From assembly GCA_003569245.1 (NCBI GenBank), contig BGOM01000010.1:62001-126000 (forward strand): a stretch of DNA of 64,000 nucleotides, in the 5' to 3' direction. The translations under genes and the position numbers were made by a program. Positions 8,863 to 19,318 of the stretch are shown piece after piece. The notes beneath the pieces were generated by a model. That model saw nothing but the letters and a program-made list of their open reading frames with translations, made no database searches and was not told the DNA's origin. Numbering within the stretch: the stretch's first letter is position 1; every line of letters begins with the position of its first letter. Origin of the DNA: Opitutia bacterium. GTDB lineage: Bacteria > Verrucomicrobiota > Verrucomicrobiia > Opitutales > UBA953.

Positions 8863-9444
8863 ATGCTCCTGCAGAACCACGCCTTTTTCGTCCGCGAGCA
8901 AGTGGCGGTCCTCCGCTTCGCCGATGCCTACGACCTCCTTCATCCGGTCTCGGGTCAGCGCATCGGCCTCGCCGCGGAAAAGCCCCGGCTGAAGTGGCTG
9001 CGCCTGATCGTGAAGAAGCAGGCCTTGCCCACCGAAATCGTCGTGCTGGAGGACGATCAGCAGACCGTCGCCCTCCGTCTCGAGAAGGGCTGGTCCTTCT
9101 TCACGTCCCGGCTCGCGGTGTTCGACGCCCAGGGACGGAAACTGGGTTGCCTGCGCAACAAGCTTTTCTCCCTGTCCGGCAAACTCCTGGTCGAGGACCC
9201 GGAGGGGCGGTCGATCGGCGAGTTCAGCGGCGGTGTCTTCAGCTGGACCCGCCAGCTCAAGGACCCGGCTGGGATCGTCATCGGCACGATGGACAAAAAG
9301 TGGGCCGGGCTGGGCAAGGAGCTCTTCACCTCGGCCGATAATTACCACCTGGAGGTCGCCCCGGCGTTCGCCGGGCAGCCGGACAAGGTCGCCCTGCTAC
9401 TGGCGGCCTGCCTGGCTTACGACGTCATTTTTGCCGAAAACTAG
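8863..9444 (+). CDS. LURP-one/phospholipid-scramblase-like protein
   Basis: 193 aa. Alternating short beta strands (FVREQVAVLRFADAYDLL, LRLEKGWSFFTSRLAVFDAQG, GKLLVEDPEG, FSWTRQLKDPAG, VIGTMDKKWAG) resemble the LURP-one/scramblase fold, where repeated 'G..i..fs.k.....' units build a 12-stranded barrel round a C-terminal helix. That helix appears as KVALLLAACLAYDVIF. Function in bacteria is not established. ATG 8863 was chosen over 8830 because a TTGCCC/TTGAAT promoter-like pair lies just upstream. Fold assignment is from pattern only. Confidence 0.6.
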   Translation: MLLQNHAFFVREQVAVLRFADAYDLLHPVSGQRIGLAAEKPRLKWLRLIVKKQALPTEIVVLEDDQQTVALRLEKGWSFFTSRLAVFDAQGRKLGCLRNKLFSLSGKLLVEDPEGRSIGEFSGGVFSWTRQLKDPAGIVIGTMDKKWAGLGKELFTSADNYHLEVAPAFAGQPDKVALLLAACLAYDVIFAEN

Positions 9445-9672
9445 ACGTTTCGGGCCTGTGAATAACTTGGCCGGACAGGGCTTTCCGGCTTGCCTGCCCC
9501 CGGGCCGCCTGTCATTTCCAAGGTTCACTTCGTTAGGGAGAGGGGTGGAGCCCTTCTCACGCTGGTCGGTAGGCGAAAGCCTATTCCAGACGGAGCGCCC
9601 GGCCTTTCGGCGGGGCCTCGGGGATTTCCCCCAAGTCGGCCAAACCAAACCCAAACTAACCCAATAACAGCC
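9445..9672 (+). promoter_or_regulatory. rpsO 5' leader and promoter region
   Basis: 228 bp without a gene. It contains a small hairpin with a GAAA tetraloop (TAGGC 9570-9574 / GCCTA 9579-9583) and several GC-rich complementary stretches downstream, up to a purine/C-rich unstructured segment before rpsO. A long structured leader is consistent with S15 autoregulation seen in several phyla, but no known class can be assigned by eye. Confidence 0.35.
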
Positions 9673-9933
9673 ATGTCGATCGACAAGTCGGATATCATCA
9701 AGAAGCACCAGCAGGACGCCAAGGACACCGGCTCCCCGGAAGTCCAGGTCGCGCTCATCACCGCCCGCGTCAACCACCTCACCGACCACCTTCGCACGCA
9801 CCGCAAGGACTTCCACTCGCGTCGCGGTCTCATCATGCTGACGAACCGCCGCCGCAAGCTGCTGTCCTACCTCAAGTCGACCGACCTGGACCGCTACAAC
9901 GCGCTGATCGCGAAGCTCAACCTGCGCAAGTGA
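9673..9933 (+). CDS. rpsO: 30S ribosomal protein S15
   Basis: 86 aa, the standard length is 88-89. Primary binder of the 16S central domain. Family features are [34 protein letters not shown] and the basic RRRKLLSYL. Followed by pnp, the classic rpsO-pnp pairing, but with a strong terminator between them. Confidence 0.97.
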   Translation: MSIDKSDIIKKHQQDAKDTGSPEVQVALITARVNHLTDHLRTHRKDFHSRRGLIMLTNRRRKLLSYLKSTDLDRYNALIAKLNLRK

Positions 9934-9962
9934 CCGCCGCCTCCGGGCGTCTCGGTTCCCCA

Positions 9963-9997
9963 GACGTCCCGGCCTAGCGCCGGGACGTCCGCTTTTC
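9963..9997 (+). terminator. terminator/hairpin between rpsO and pnp
   Basis: Perfect 11 bp stem GACGTCCCGGC (9963-9973) / GCCGGGACGTC (9979-9989), 5 nt loop, then CGCTTTTCC. In E. coli a similar rpsO-pnp hairpin lets part of the transcription through to pnp and is an RNase target. Confidence 0.8.
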
Positions 9998-10051
9998 CCA
10001 CCCAACCAAAAACCCGCCGGGCACACCGCCTGGCACAACACCCAACATACC

Positions 10052-12291
<2,240 letters not shown>

Positions 12292-12311
12292 CCCCGGCCC
12301 ATCTCCGCATC

Positions 12312-12340
12312 AAGCCCCGGCTCATCCCCGGGGCTTTTTT
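12312..12340 (+). terminator. rho-independent terminator after pnp
   Basis: 9 bp stem AAGCCCCGG (12312-12320) / CCGGGGCTT (12328-12336) with a 7 nt loop, running directly into a T tract. Confidence 0.85.
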
Positions 12341-12358
12341 GTGCCCGCCGGCGGGGGC

Positions 12359-13243
12359 TTACTTCGCGGGCTTGTCCGTCGCGGTGACGCGATCAAACCA
12401 AGCCCGGGCCGCCGCCGTCGCCGGCCCGTCGCGGAGCGGCCAGCGATCGTTGTGCGGGTGCTTGACGGCTTCGTTCGGAAACCTGCCGTAGAGCGCCGTC
12501 ATGTCGACCGTCAGGTAATCGACGTTTTGCGGGACGATGGGCGCGACGAAATCCCGGGTCTGCTCGCCGGGGTGGCCCTGGCTGATCAGGACGGGTCGGC
12601 CTTTCAGGCGACCCAGCCGGACGGCGGCTTCCCCGCGGTAGCGGGCCAGCGGGGCGCCCCAGGGTGCGCTCCAGGCCTGCACGCCGTCGAAATGGTCGTG
12701 GGCCCAGAGGCCGCACCAGAGCCCGGCGATCTCGTCGTCATGCAGGCCGAGGAAAGAGACGCCGATGGCGCCGCGCGAGAAGCCGCAGAGCACGACCCGC
12801 TTCGCGTCGCCGCCGAACTCGGCGCAGATCCGGGGGAGGTTGGTCTTGGCGTAGCCGACGGTCGCTTCGACGTCGCCCCACCAGGTCACCTCGTTCTTGC
12901 GCCGATCCTTGGCGACGTAGGGCAGGACGACCCAGAGGGCCCGGCCCCGCGCCACGCCGTAGCCGAGCGCGGCCCCTTCGACCTCGCCGGTCGAACCCGA
13001 GGTCGGGAAATAGTTGCCGGTGTACTCGGCGATGACCGGCCAGCTCTGGCCGCGGGCCTTCCAATCCGGGGTCCAGTCAGCGGGGAGGGTGAGAAGATGG
13101 CGCACTTGCGTGCCGGCGTATTCCGGCGCGGTGAGCGCGACGCGACGCCCGGCCGCGGGCGGACCCTCCGCCAGCGGAGGCAAGGGTAGGTCGGCGGCGA
13201 GGAGCGCCGGCAGGGTGCCGAGGATGAGACAGACGGCCTTCAT
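12359..13243 (-). CDS. secreted alpha/beta-hydrolase (esterase-like)
   Basis: 294 aa. ATG 13243 gives a signal peptide ([17 protein letters not shown]). The fold is alpha/beta hydrolase: the nucleophile elbow GFSRG supplies the Ser (about residue 153), the acid is probably in [12 protein letters not shown] or the segment before it, and the His is probably in KHPHNDRW. The [12 protein letters not shown] strand precedes an oxyanion region. The substrate is unknown. Last gene of the folD-RDD-hydrolase unit; its start is 9 nt beyond the RDD stop. Confidence 0.7.
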   Translation of the reverse strand: MKAVCLILGTLPALLAADLPLPPLAEGPPAAGRRVALTAPEYAGTQVRHLLTLPADWTPDWKARGQSWPVIAEYTGNYFPTSGSTGEVEGAALGYGVARGRALWVVLPYVAKDRRKNEVTWWGDVEATVGYAKTNLPRICAEFGGDAKRVVLCGFSRGAIGVSFLGLHDDEIAGLWCGLWAHDHFDGVQAWSAPWGAPLARYRGEAAVRLGRLKGRPVLISQGHPGEQTRDFVAPIVPQNVDYLTVDMTALYGRFPNEAVKHPHNDRWPLRDGPATAAARAWFDRVTATDKPAK

Positions 13244-13251
13244 GCGCGGAG

Positions 13252-13845
13252 TCAGCGGCCGTCGTCCTCGACCACCTGGGTGCGGGTCCACAGGTCATGC
13301 CAGGCGCGCCGGTCCTTCCGGAAAAGCGGGACGTGCGCGTTGACGATCCCGAGCAGGGTGAAGAGCGGGTTCGGCAGGCAGAGGAAGGCCGTTTTCCAGG
13401 CCGAGCGCAGCAGGGCCGGCAAGAAGCCCGGGGCTTCGCCCGTCGTGATGTCGATGGAGCGGAGGTGGAAGATCCGCTTGCCGAGGGTGCGGCCCTGGCC
13501 GAGCCATTCCTGGGCGGTGAGCGCCCCGCCGACCACGCAGAACGAGACCGTGCCGAGGAAGCCGAGCCAGAGCGCGTACGCTTGGAGCGTCGCCTCGGGC
13601 GGGTGGAGGGCCAGGTCCCACAGCGCGGCCGTGGAGCCCGTTCGTTGGGACTGCAGCGAAAGGGTCTGCAGCTGGTCGTAGAACGTGCCGACCGTCGTGA
13701 GCGCGGTCTGTTCGTCCGGCCCCGCGAGCCGGACCGCCAACCACCAGCTCAGCACGAGCAGCGGGAGGACGTCGGCCAACGCCGCGAAGGTCCGCCACCA
13801 GAGACCGGCGGGGACGGGCGGGAGGGGCGGCGGGCGCTCAGCCAC
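13252..13845 (-). CDS. RDD family membrane protein
   Basis: 197 aa. RDD-like layout: [22 protein letters not shown] with a substituted first motif (R-A-D), a second membrane span ([18 protein letters not shown]), the conserved [13 protein letters not shown], and a third segment near [15 protein letters not shown] ending [17 protein letters not shown] proteins are poorly characterised; some act in transport or membrane stress. Overlaps folD by 8 bp, so they are translationally coupled. Confidence 0.8.
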   Translation of the reverse strand: MAERPPPLPPVPAGLWWRTFAALADVLPLLVLSWWLAVRLAGPDEQTALTTVGTFYDQLQTLSLQSQRTGSTAALWDLALHPPEATLQAYALWLGFLGTVSFCVVGGALTAQEWLGQGRTLGKRIFHLRSIDITTGEAPGFLPALLRSAWKTAFLCLPNPLFTLLGIVNAHVPLFRKDRRAWHDLWTRTQVVEDDGR

Positions 13846-14704
13846 GCTGGCGCGCGCAGGCGTCGAGCGTGTTCTTCATCAGCATGGCCACCGTCATCGG
13901 TCCGACGCCGCCGGGGACGGGCGTGATGGCCTCGCAGGCCGGCGCCACCGCGTCGAAGTCGACATCGCCCACGATGCGGTAGCCGGTCTTCTTGGTGGCG
14001 TCGGGGACGCGGTTGATGCCCACGTCGATGACCACGGCGCCGGGCTTGACCATGTCGGCCGTGATGAAGCGGGGTTTGCCGATCGCGGCGACCACGATGT
14101 CGGCCTGGCGAACGATCCCGGCCAGGTCCTTGGTGCGCGAATGGGCGATGGTCACCGTGCAGTCACAGCCTTTGGCGAGGAGCAGGGCGGCCGCCGGTTT
14201 GCCTACGATGAGGGAGCGGCCGACGACCACGGCGTGCTTGCCGGCGGTCTCGACGCCGGAGCGGCGCAGGAGCTCGATCACGCCGGCGGGGGTGCAGGCC
14301 GCGAAGGCGCCGGGCAGCTCCTGCACGAGGCGGCCGATGCTCTGGGTGCCGAAGCCGTCGACGTCCTTGTCAGGCGACACGCGGTTGAAGACCTCGGTCT
14401 CGGGCAGGTGCTTCGGCAGCGGGGCCTGGATCAGGATGCCATGGACCGAGGCGTCGGCGTTGAGGGCGTCGAGGTGGCGGAAGAGCTCCTCCTTGGTGAC
14501 CGTCGCGGGGAACAGCCGCAGGCTGGCCTTCATCCCGACCTCGGCGGCGGTCTTCTGCTTCTTGGTGACGTAGGAGACCGAGGCCGGGTCGTCGCCGACG
14601 CGGACGAAGGCGACGTGCGGGACGACCGGGGCGAGCTGGGCGACGCGGGCCTTGACTTCGGCAAGGACCTGCTGGGCGATGGCGTTTCCGTCGATAAGGC
14701 GCAT
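13838..14704 (-). CDS. folD: bifunctional methylenetetrahydrofolate dehydrogenase/methenyltetrahydrofolate cyclohydrolase
   Basis: 288 aa, standard length. Interconverts 5,10-methylene- and 10-formyl-THF with NADP. Catalytic Lys lies in the [14 protein letters not shown] region (about residues 49-62). The family signatures [13 protein letters not shown] and the dinucleotide-binding [18 protein letters not shown] are present, and the C-terminus carries [20 protein letters not shown]. First gene of a three-gene minus-strand unit. Confidence 0.95.
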   Translation of the reverse strand: MRLIDGNAIAQQVLAEVKARVAQLAPVVPHVAFVRVGDDPASVSYVTKKQKTAAEVGMKASLRLFPATVTKEELFRHLDALNADASVHGILIQAPLPKHLPETEVFNRVSPDKDVDGFGTQSIGRLVQELPGAFAACTPAGVIELLRRSGVETAGKHAVVVGRSLIVGKPAAALLLAKGCDCTVTIAHSRTKDLAGIVRQADIVVAAIGKPRFITADMVKPGAVVIDVGINRVPDATKKTGYRIVGDVDFDAVAPACEAITPVPGGVGPMTVAMLMKNTLDACARQRG

Positions 14705-14826
14705 GGGCCTAGTAGGACGAACCCGGGCCCGAGGGCGAGAAAAAGTCCGTCCGCCGGTCGCCGCGTGATTGTCTCGCCCTGCGGGCGGAAAGGCCCCAAG
14801 GGTAGGGCGTGCCCGACGAAGGACCC

Positions 14827-15531
14827 ATGCGCATCCACAAGTTCCTCGCCCAGGCGGGGGTCTGCTCCCGCCGGGAGGCGGAGCGTCTGGTCGCGGGGGG
14901 TGAGGTCTTCATCAACGGCAAGGTCGCGGTCACCGGCCAGCCCGTCGATCCCGCCGTCGACGTGGTCAAGTGCCGGGGGCAGCACATCAAGCCGCTCGCC
15001 CGGACCGTCGTGCTGATGATGAACAAGCCGCGCGGCTTCCTCTGCACCAATGACGATTCCCATGGCGGCCAGACGGTTTTCGACATGGTGCCCCCGGAGT
15101 ATCGCCCGCTGCGTCTCTTCTGCGTCGGTCGCCTCGACAAAGATTCCGAAGGGCTGCTGCTCCTGACGAACGACGGCGCGCTTGCGAACAAGGTCATGCA
15201 CCCCTCCGGCGGCATCATCAAGCGCTACGAGATCACCTTGAACCGTGACTACGACCCGACCCTGACGCCCCGTCTCCTGAAGGGCGCCGTCGAGGAAGGG
15301 GAGATGCTGCGCTTCAAGAAAGTCATCCGCCATCCGGATGACCCGACCCGTCTGGAGATCCACCTCGACCAGGGACGCAAGCGCGAGATCCGCCGTCTGC
15401 TCGAGATCTTCGGCTTCCATGTGAAGGTCCTGCGCCGGTTCCAGATCGGCGGCTTGGTGCTCCGGAAGATGCCCCTCGGGGATTGCCGACCGCTGAGCCG
15501 CAAGGAAATCGACGAGATTTTCGGGGCTTGA
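14827..15531 (+). CDS. rluB: 23S/16S rRNA pseudouridine synthase, RsuA/RluB family
   Basis: 234 aa. An N-terminal S4 RNA-binding domain ([19 protein letters not shown]) is followed by the catalytic domain with [17 protein letters not shown], where the Asp of GRLD is the nucleophile, and [10 protein letters not shown]. RluB, RluE, RluF and RsuA share these motifs; RluB is most likely from length but is not proven. ATG 14827 fits the family N-terminus better than 14809. Confidence 0.83.
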   Translation: MRIHKFLAQAGVCSRREAERLVAGGEVFINGKVAVTGQPVDPAVDVVKCRGQHIKPLARTVVLMMNKPRGFLCTNDDSHGGQTVFDMVPPEYRPLRLFCVGRLDKDSEGLLLLTNDGALANKVMHPSGGIIKRYEITLNRDYDPTLTPRLLKGAVEEGEMLRFKKVIRHPDDPTRLEIHLDQGRKREIRRLLEIFGFHVKVLRRFQIGGLVLRKMPLGDCRPLSRKEIDEIFGA

Positions 15532-15596
15532 AGCCCGGCAGGCGGGTTCATCCCGCTTGCCAGCCGTCGGTTTTGGGTTCGAATGGTAGCACCCCC

Positions 15597-16289
15597 ATGA
15601 GCCGCCTCCGTCTCCTCGCCCTCCTGAGCCTGCTGCCGCTGGCCACCTCGGCCGCGCCCAACTCCCAGATGAAGCTGACCTGGTCGGAGGAGTTCAACGG
15701 ACCCGAGATCGATGCGACCAAATGGAACGCCCACAACTCCGTGACGATCAAGGACGGGAAGGCCAACCTGAATCTCCTGCCCGGCAAGGAACCCGGCCTC
15801 TGGACCAGCAGCACCCTGAACTCGGCCCGCAAGTTCAGCCAGGTCAACGGGTATTTCGAGGCCTCCGTCCGCATGTTGCAGACGAACGGCCGTTCGGGTC
15901 GTTTCGAGGTGCGTAACACCAGCCTCGACGAACCGCCGTCGGCCCGGCTCTTCTTCGACGGCTGGGGCGACGACCGCATCGTCCCCGGCGCGCAGGTGGC
16001 CGACAGCACCGGGCTCCGCATGCTTAAACCGGTGAAGCACGGGATCGATTTCGACGGCGGTGCCTCCTACAAGAAGTTCCATACCTACGGCGTCCACTGG
16101 ACCCCGAAGTACTTCGAGTGGTATGTCGACGGGAAGAAGGTCCATCGCCTCGAGCGCCCGACCCCGACCACCCCGATGTACGTCGAGTTCTGCCACCACA
16201 CGGCCGAGGGCGGCAAGGTGAAGGACTTCATGGACCCGACGAATAGCCCCGAGCCGCTGCAGATCGACTGGGTCAAGGTCTGGAAGTGA
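15597..16289 (+). CDS. secreted GH16-like protein lacking the catalytic nucleophile (paralogue A)
   Basis: 230 aa with signal peptide (MSRLRLLALLSLLPLATSAA). Jelly-roll landmarks of glycoside hydrolase family 16 are clear: LTWSEEFNGPEIDATKWN, GYFEASVRM, FHTYGVHWTPKYFEWYVDG and the terminal IDWVKVW. The active-site stretch that should read E-x-D-x-x-E reads ARLFFDGWGDD (about residues 119-129). The nucleophile and central Asp are gone and the acid/base is Asp at best. The WxAFW strand is also replaced. A non-catalytic glycan-binding role or a new chemistry is inferred. Overlapped by its paralogue if the latter uses GTG 16286. Confidence 0.75.
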   Translation: MSRLRLLALLSLLPLATSAAPNSQMKLTWSEEFNGPEIDATKWNAHNSVTIKDGKANLNLLPGKEPGLWTSSTLNSARKFSQVNGYFEASVRMLQTNGRSGRFEVRNTSLDEPPSARLFFDGWGDDRIVPGAQVADSTGLRMLKPVKHGIDFDGGASYKKFHTYGVHWTPKYFEWYVDGKKVHRLERPTPTTPMYVEFCHHTAEGGKVKDFMDPTNSPEPLQIDWVKVWK

Positions 16290-16303
16290 GCCTTTCTCCC
16301 GCC

Positions 16304-16984
16304 ATGCGTCGTCTCCTCTGCTGTCTCCTCCCGCTCGCGGTCGTCGCGGCCGATCCCACGGCCAAGCTCAAGCTCGCCTTCTCGGAAGAGTTCGACGGCG
16401 CCGCGCTGGATACCTCCAAATGGACCATGGAGGGCAACGCCCAGGCGGCCGCTCTGAAGGGGGGTAAGCTCGTGTTGTCCCTGATCGACCGGCCCGACGG
16501 CTGGCAGGGCACCGCGATCAGCACACGCGACAAGTTCACCCAGGCTTTCGGTTACTTCGAGGCCTCGATCCGCTTCAACGCCATTCGCGGGCACCATGGC
16601 GCGTTCCTGGTGCGCAACAAGATGACCACCGAGCCGCCGGCTGCCTCGCTGCTTTTCGAGTGCTTCGGCGAGGACCGGTTGGTACCCTGGGCCCGGATCG
16701 CCGATAACAAGGGGCTGCGCGAACTCAAGCCCGTCAAGACGGACCTGACGCTCCGGGCCAACCAGACCTTCAAGAGTTTCAACACCTACGGCTTCGCCTG
16801 GACCGAGAAGGCCTACGGGTGGTACTTCAATGGCAAACTAGTCCATAAGTTGGACAAGCCCGAGGTCCAGGAGCCCATGCACGTCTACCTGGGCAACTGG
16901 GTCGGCGATTCCGAGCGCAAGAACCTCGTGCCCGGCAAGCTGCCCGACGACGTCGAGGTCGACTGGGTCAAGGTCTGGAAGTAG
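16304..16984 (+). CDS. secreted GH16-like protein lacking the catalytic nucleophile (paralogue B)
   Basis: 226 aa from ATG 16304, which begins a clean signal peptide (MRRLLCCLLPLAVVAA). GTG 16286 in a GTGA overlap is an alternative start. Same GH16-type fold as the preceding gene (LAFSEEFDGAALDTSKW, GYFEASIRF, FNTYGFAWTEKAYGWYFNG, VDWVKVW). At the catalytic position it has ASLLFECFGED. The acid/base Glu is kept, but the nucleophile Glu and the middle Asp are replaced. It diverges clearly from paralogue A, so the duplication is old and maintained. Confidence 0.75.
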   Translation: MRRLLCCLLPLAVVAADPTAKLKLAFSEEFDGAALDTSKWTMEGNAQAAALKGGKLVLSLIDRPDGWQGTAISTRDKFTQAFGYFEASIRFNAIRGHHGAFLVRNKMTTEPPAASLLFECFGEDRLVPWARIADNKGLRELKPVKTDLTLRANQTFKSFNTYGFAWTEKAYGWYFNGKLVHKLDKPEVQEPMHVYLGNWVGDSERKNLVPGKLPDDVEVDWVKVWK

Positions 16985-17047
16985 CCCGCGGCCAAAAGAG
17001 GGTTGCCAACGCCGCAGGGTGCCCATCCTGCGGTCATTCCTCCCGCC

Positions 17048-18190
17048 GTGGCCTACGACAAGAACAACCCTTTCCCCGCCCGCCTGGTCGACCGTCGTCG
17101 CCTGAGCTCGCCCGCCAGCCAGAAAGACACCCGGCATTTCTCGGTGTCCCTCGCCGGTAGCGGTCTCACCTATAAGTGCGGTGATTCCCTGGGCGTCTTC
17201 CCGACGAACAACCCCGCGGCCGTCGCGGCCTTGCTGCGGGCCGCCGGCTTCACGGGCGACGAAGCCGTCACCATTCCCAAGGACCCCGCGCCGATCGCGC
17301 TCCGCGAGGCGTGGGCGAAGCGCGTGGCGCTGAACGGACCGACCTACAAGTTCGTGCAGCTCCTCCACGATCGCGCGACCGCGGCGGACCAGAAGGAAGC
17401 CTTGGCCGCCCGCCTTGCCGAGGCCGACCCGGAGAAGAAGAAGGCCTGGCTCGAGCAGCGCGAGTTCGTCGACCTCTTCGAGGAGTTCCCGTCCGCCCGT
17501 CCCTCCGCCCAGGAGGTCGTCGAGCTGCAGCGCAAGCTGATGCCGCGCCTTTACTCGATCTCCTCGGCTCCGTCGCGTTACCCCGACGAGATCCACCTGA
17601 CCGTCGCGGTCGTCCGCTACGAGACCAACGGACGTCCGCGCGAAGGCGTCTGCTCGACTTACCTCGCCGACCGCGCCCGGATGGAGCAGCCTGACCTGCC
17701 GATCTTCGTCGCCGAGTCGCATTTCGGCCTGCCGGCCGACGACAACGTCCCCGTCATCATGGTCGGCCCCGGCACCGGCGTCGCCCCGTTCCGCAGTTTC
17801 GTGATGGATCGCGCCACCCGTGGCGCCAAGGGGCCGAACTGGCTCTTCTTCGGCGACCAGCGCAAGGAGCACGACTTCCTCTACGCCGATGAGTGGGCCG
17901 CCTATCTCGCGTCGGGCGCGCTGACACGCCTCGACACCGCCTTCTCGCGCGACCAGGCCGCCAAGGTCTACGTGCAGGACCGCATGCGCGAGAACGCCGC
18001 CGAACTCTGGCAGTGGCTCCAACAAGGCGCCTATTTCTATGTCTGCGGCGACGCCAAGCGCATGGCCAAGGATGTCGACGCCGCGCTGCACGCCCTCGTG
18101 TCCGAGCAGGGCGGGATGACGCCCGAGGCCGCCGTCGAGTGGGTCAAGCAGTTCAAGAAGGACGGCCGCTACCAGCGCGACGTCTACTGA
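17048..18190 (+). CDS. sulfite reductase flavoprotein-like FAD/NADPH oxidoreductase without FMN domain
   Basis: 380 aa. Related to the FAD and NADPH-binding half of CysJ/cytochrome P450 reductase. An FAD-binding domain with helical insert (CGDSLGVFPTNNP) leads to the FAD motif RLYSISSAP (about residues 169-177) and EGVCSTYL. The NADPH domain has GPGTGVAPFRSF and CGDAKRMAKDVD. The N-terminal flavodoxin domain of full CysJ is absent, so an external FMN or ferredoxin partner is expected. No sulfite reductase hemoprotein is adjacent. Start is uncertain: GTG 17048 or TTG 17003. Confidence 0.75.
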   Translation: MAYDKNNPFPARLVDRRRLSSPASQKDTRHFSVSLAGSGLTYKCGDSLGVFPTNNPAAVAALLRAAGFTGDEAVTIPKDPAPIALREAWAKRVALNGPTYKFVQLLHDRATAADQKEALAARLAEADPEKKKAWLEQREFVDLFEEFPSARPSAQEVVELQRKLMPRLYSISSAPSRYPDEIHLTVAVVRYETNGRPREGVCSTYLADRARMEQPDLPIFVAESHFGLPADDNVPVIMVGPGTGVAPFRSFVMDRATRGAKGPNWLFFGDQRKEHDFLYADEWAAYLASGALTRLDTAFSRDQAAKVYVQDRMRENAAELWQWLQQGAYFYVCGDAKRMAKDVDAALHALVSEQGGMTPEAAVEWVKQFKKDGRYQRDVY

Positions 18191-18234
18191 GTTCCGGAGG
18201 GTGGGGCAGGGGGTCCCGGCGGGGTATTAGCCAC

Positions 18235-18265
18235 TTGCCAGCAGGCCGGTTTCCTTGCACATAAG
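18235..18265 (+). promoter_or_regulatory. possible promoter for fabG-acpP-fabF
   Basis: -35 TTGCCA (18235-18240), 19 bp spacer, -10 CATAAG (18260-18265), 6 nt to ATG 18272. The spacer is long, so this is a weaker case of the leaderless pattern. Confidence 0.35.
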
Positions 18266-18271
18266 CCCCCG

Positions 18272-19015
18272 ATGCATCTCACGCACACTCCTCGCGTCGC
18301 CCTTGTCACCGGTGCCGGTCGCGGCATCGGCAAGGCCATCGCGGAACGCCTCGCTTCCCACGGTCACACCGTGCTCTGCGTCTCCAAGTCGGACACCTGC
18401 GTCGCGGTCGCCAACGACATCGTCGCCAAGGGGCAGAAAGCCAAGGCCTACCAGGTCGACGTCTCCGACGCCGCCGCGGTCGCGAAGGCCTGCGAGCAGA
18501 TCGTCGCCGAGTTCGGCGCCGTCGAGATCCTCGTCAACAACGCCGGCATCACCCGCGACAAGCTGGTCATGGCCATGTCCGAGCAGGACTGGAACGACGT
18601 CCTCTCCACCAATCTCTCGTCCGCCTTCTACTGGACCAAGGGTCTCGTGCGCCCGATGACCAAGAAGCGCTGGGGCCGCATCATCAGCATCTCCTCGGTC
18701 ACCGGGGTCCAGGGTAACGCCGGCCAGGCCAACTACGCCGCCGCCAAGGCCGGTCTCCATGGCCTCACCATGACCCTCGCCCGCGAGCTGGCCGGTCGGA
18801 GCATCACCGCCAACGCGGTGGCCCCTGGCTTCATCACGACCGACATGACCGGGGAGCTTTCCGAGGACATCAAACAGAAGATCCTCGGGGTCATCCCCCT
18901 CGGCCGTTTTGGCTCGGTCAATGATATCGCGGCCATGGTGGATTTCCTCGCTTCCGAGGAGGGTGGCTACATCACCGGGCAGGTCTTTTCGGTTGACGGT
19001 GGCATGGCTATCTGA
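18272..19015 (+). CDS. fabG: 3-oxoacyl-[ACP] reductase
   Basis: 247 aa classical SDR that reduces 3-oxoacyl-ACP with NADPH in type II fatty acid synthesis. TGAGRGIG nucleotide motif (residues 11-18), NNAGIT, catalytic Ser in SISSVTG, YAAAK with Tyr and Lys, and the C-terminal ITGQVFSVDGGMAI. The clustering with acpP and fabF separates it from other SDRs. 29 nt before acpP. Confidence 0.95.
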   Translation: MHLTHTPRVALVTGAGRGIGKAIAERLASHGHTVLCVSKSDTCVAVANDIVAKGQKAKAYQVDVSDAAAVAKACEQIVAEFGAVEILVNNAGITRDKLVMAMSEQDWNDVLSTNLSSAFYWTKGLVRPMTKKRWGRIISISSVTGVQGNAGQANYAAAKAGLHGLTMTLARELAGRSITANAVAPGFITTDMTGELSEDIKQKILGVIPLGRFGSVNDIAAMVDFLASEEGGYITGQVFSVDGGMAI

Positions 19016-19044
19016 CACCCAGAAACCAACAAAAACCCTTTCTT

Positions 19045-19290
19045 ATGCCCGAAAACATCGAACAGCGCGTCAAGGACATCATCGTCAAGCAGCTTGGGGT
19101 CAACCTCGAGCAGCTCACCCCCACGGCCGGCTTCCAGACCGACCTCAAGGCCGACTCCCTTGACCTGGTGGAAATGATCATGGCTTTCGAGGACGAGTTC
19201 GGCATCGCCTCCATCCCGGAAGACAAGGCCGCCTCGATGAAGACCGTCGGCGACGCCGTCGAGTACATCAAGGCCAACGCCACCAAGTAA
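19045..19290 (+). CDS. acpP: acyl carrier protein
   Basis: 81 aa. Carries acyl chains on a phosphopantetheine attached to the Ser in the DSL motif (KADSLDLVEMIMAFEDEF, about residue 39). Acidic, four-helix length. Between fabG and fabF in the standard fab order. Confidence 0.96.
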   Translation: MPENIEQRVKDIIVKQLGVNLEQLTPTAGFQTDLKADSLDLVEMIMAFEDEFGIASIPEDKAASMKTVGDAVEYIKANATK

Positions 19291-19318
19291 CCTTCCCGGG
19301 TCCCCCGGGGCCCGACCC

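Noticed and set aside
17003-17048. TTG 17003 as the CysJ-like start
   Set aside because: The added 15 residues lack family similarity, and the TTG overlaps a -35-like TTGCCA. Left as an alternative only.
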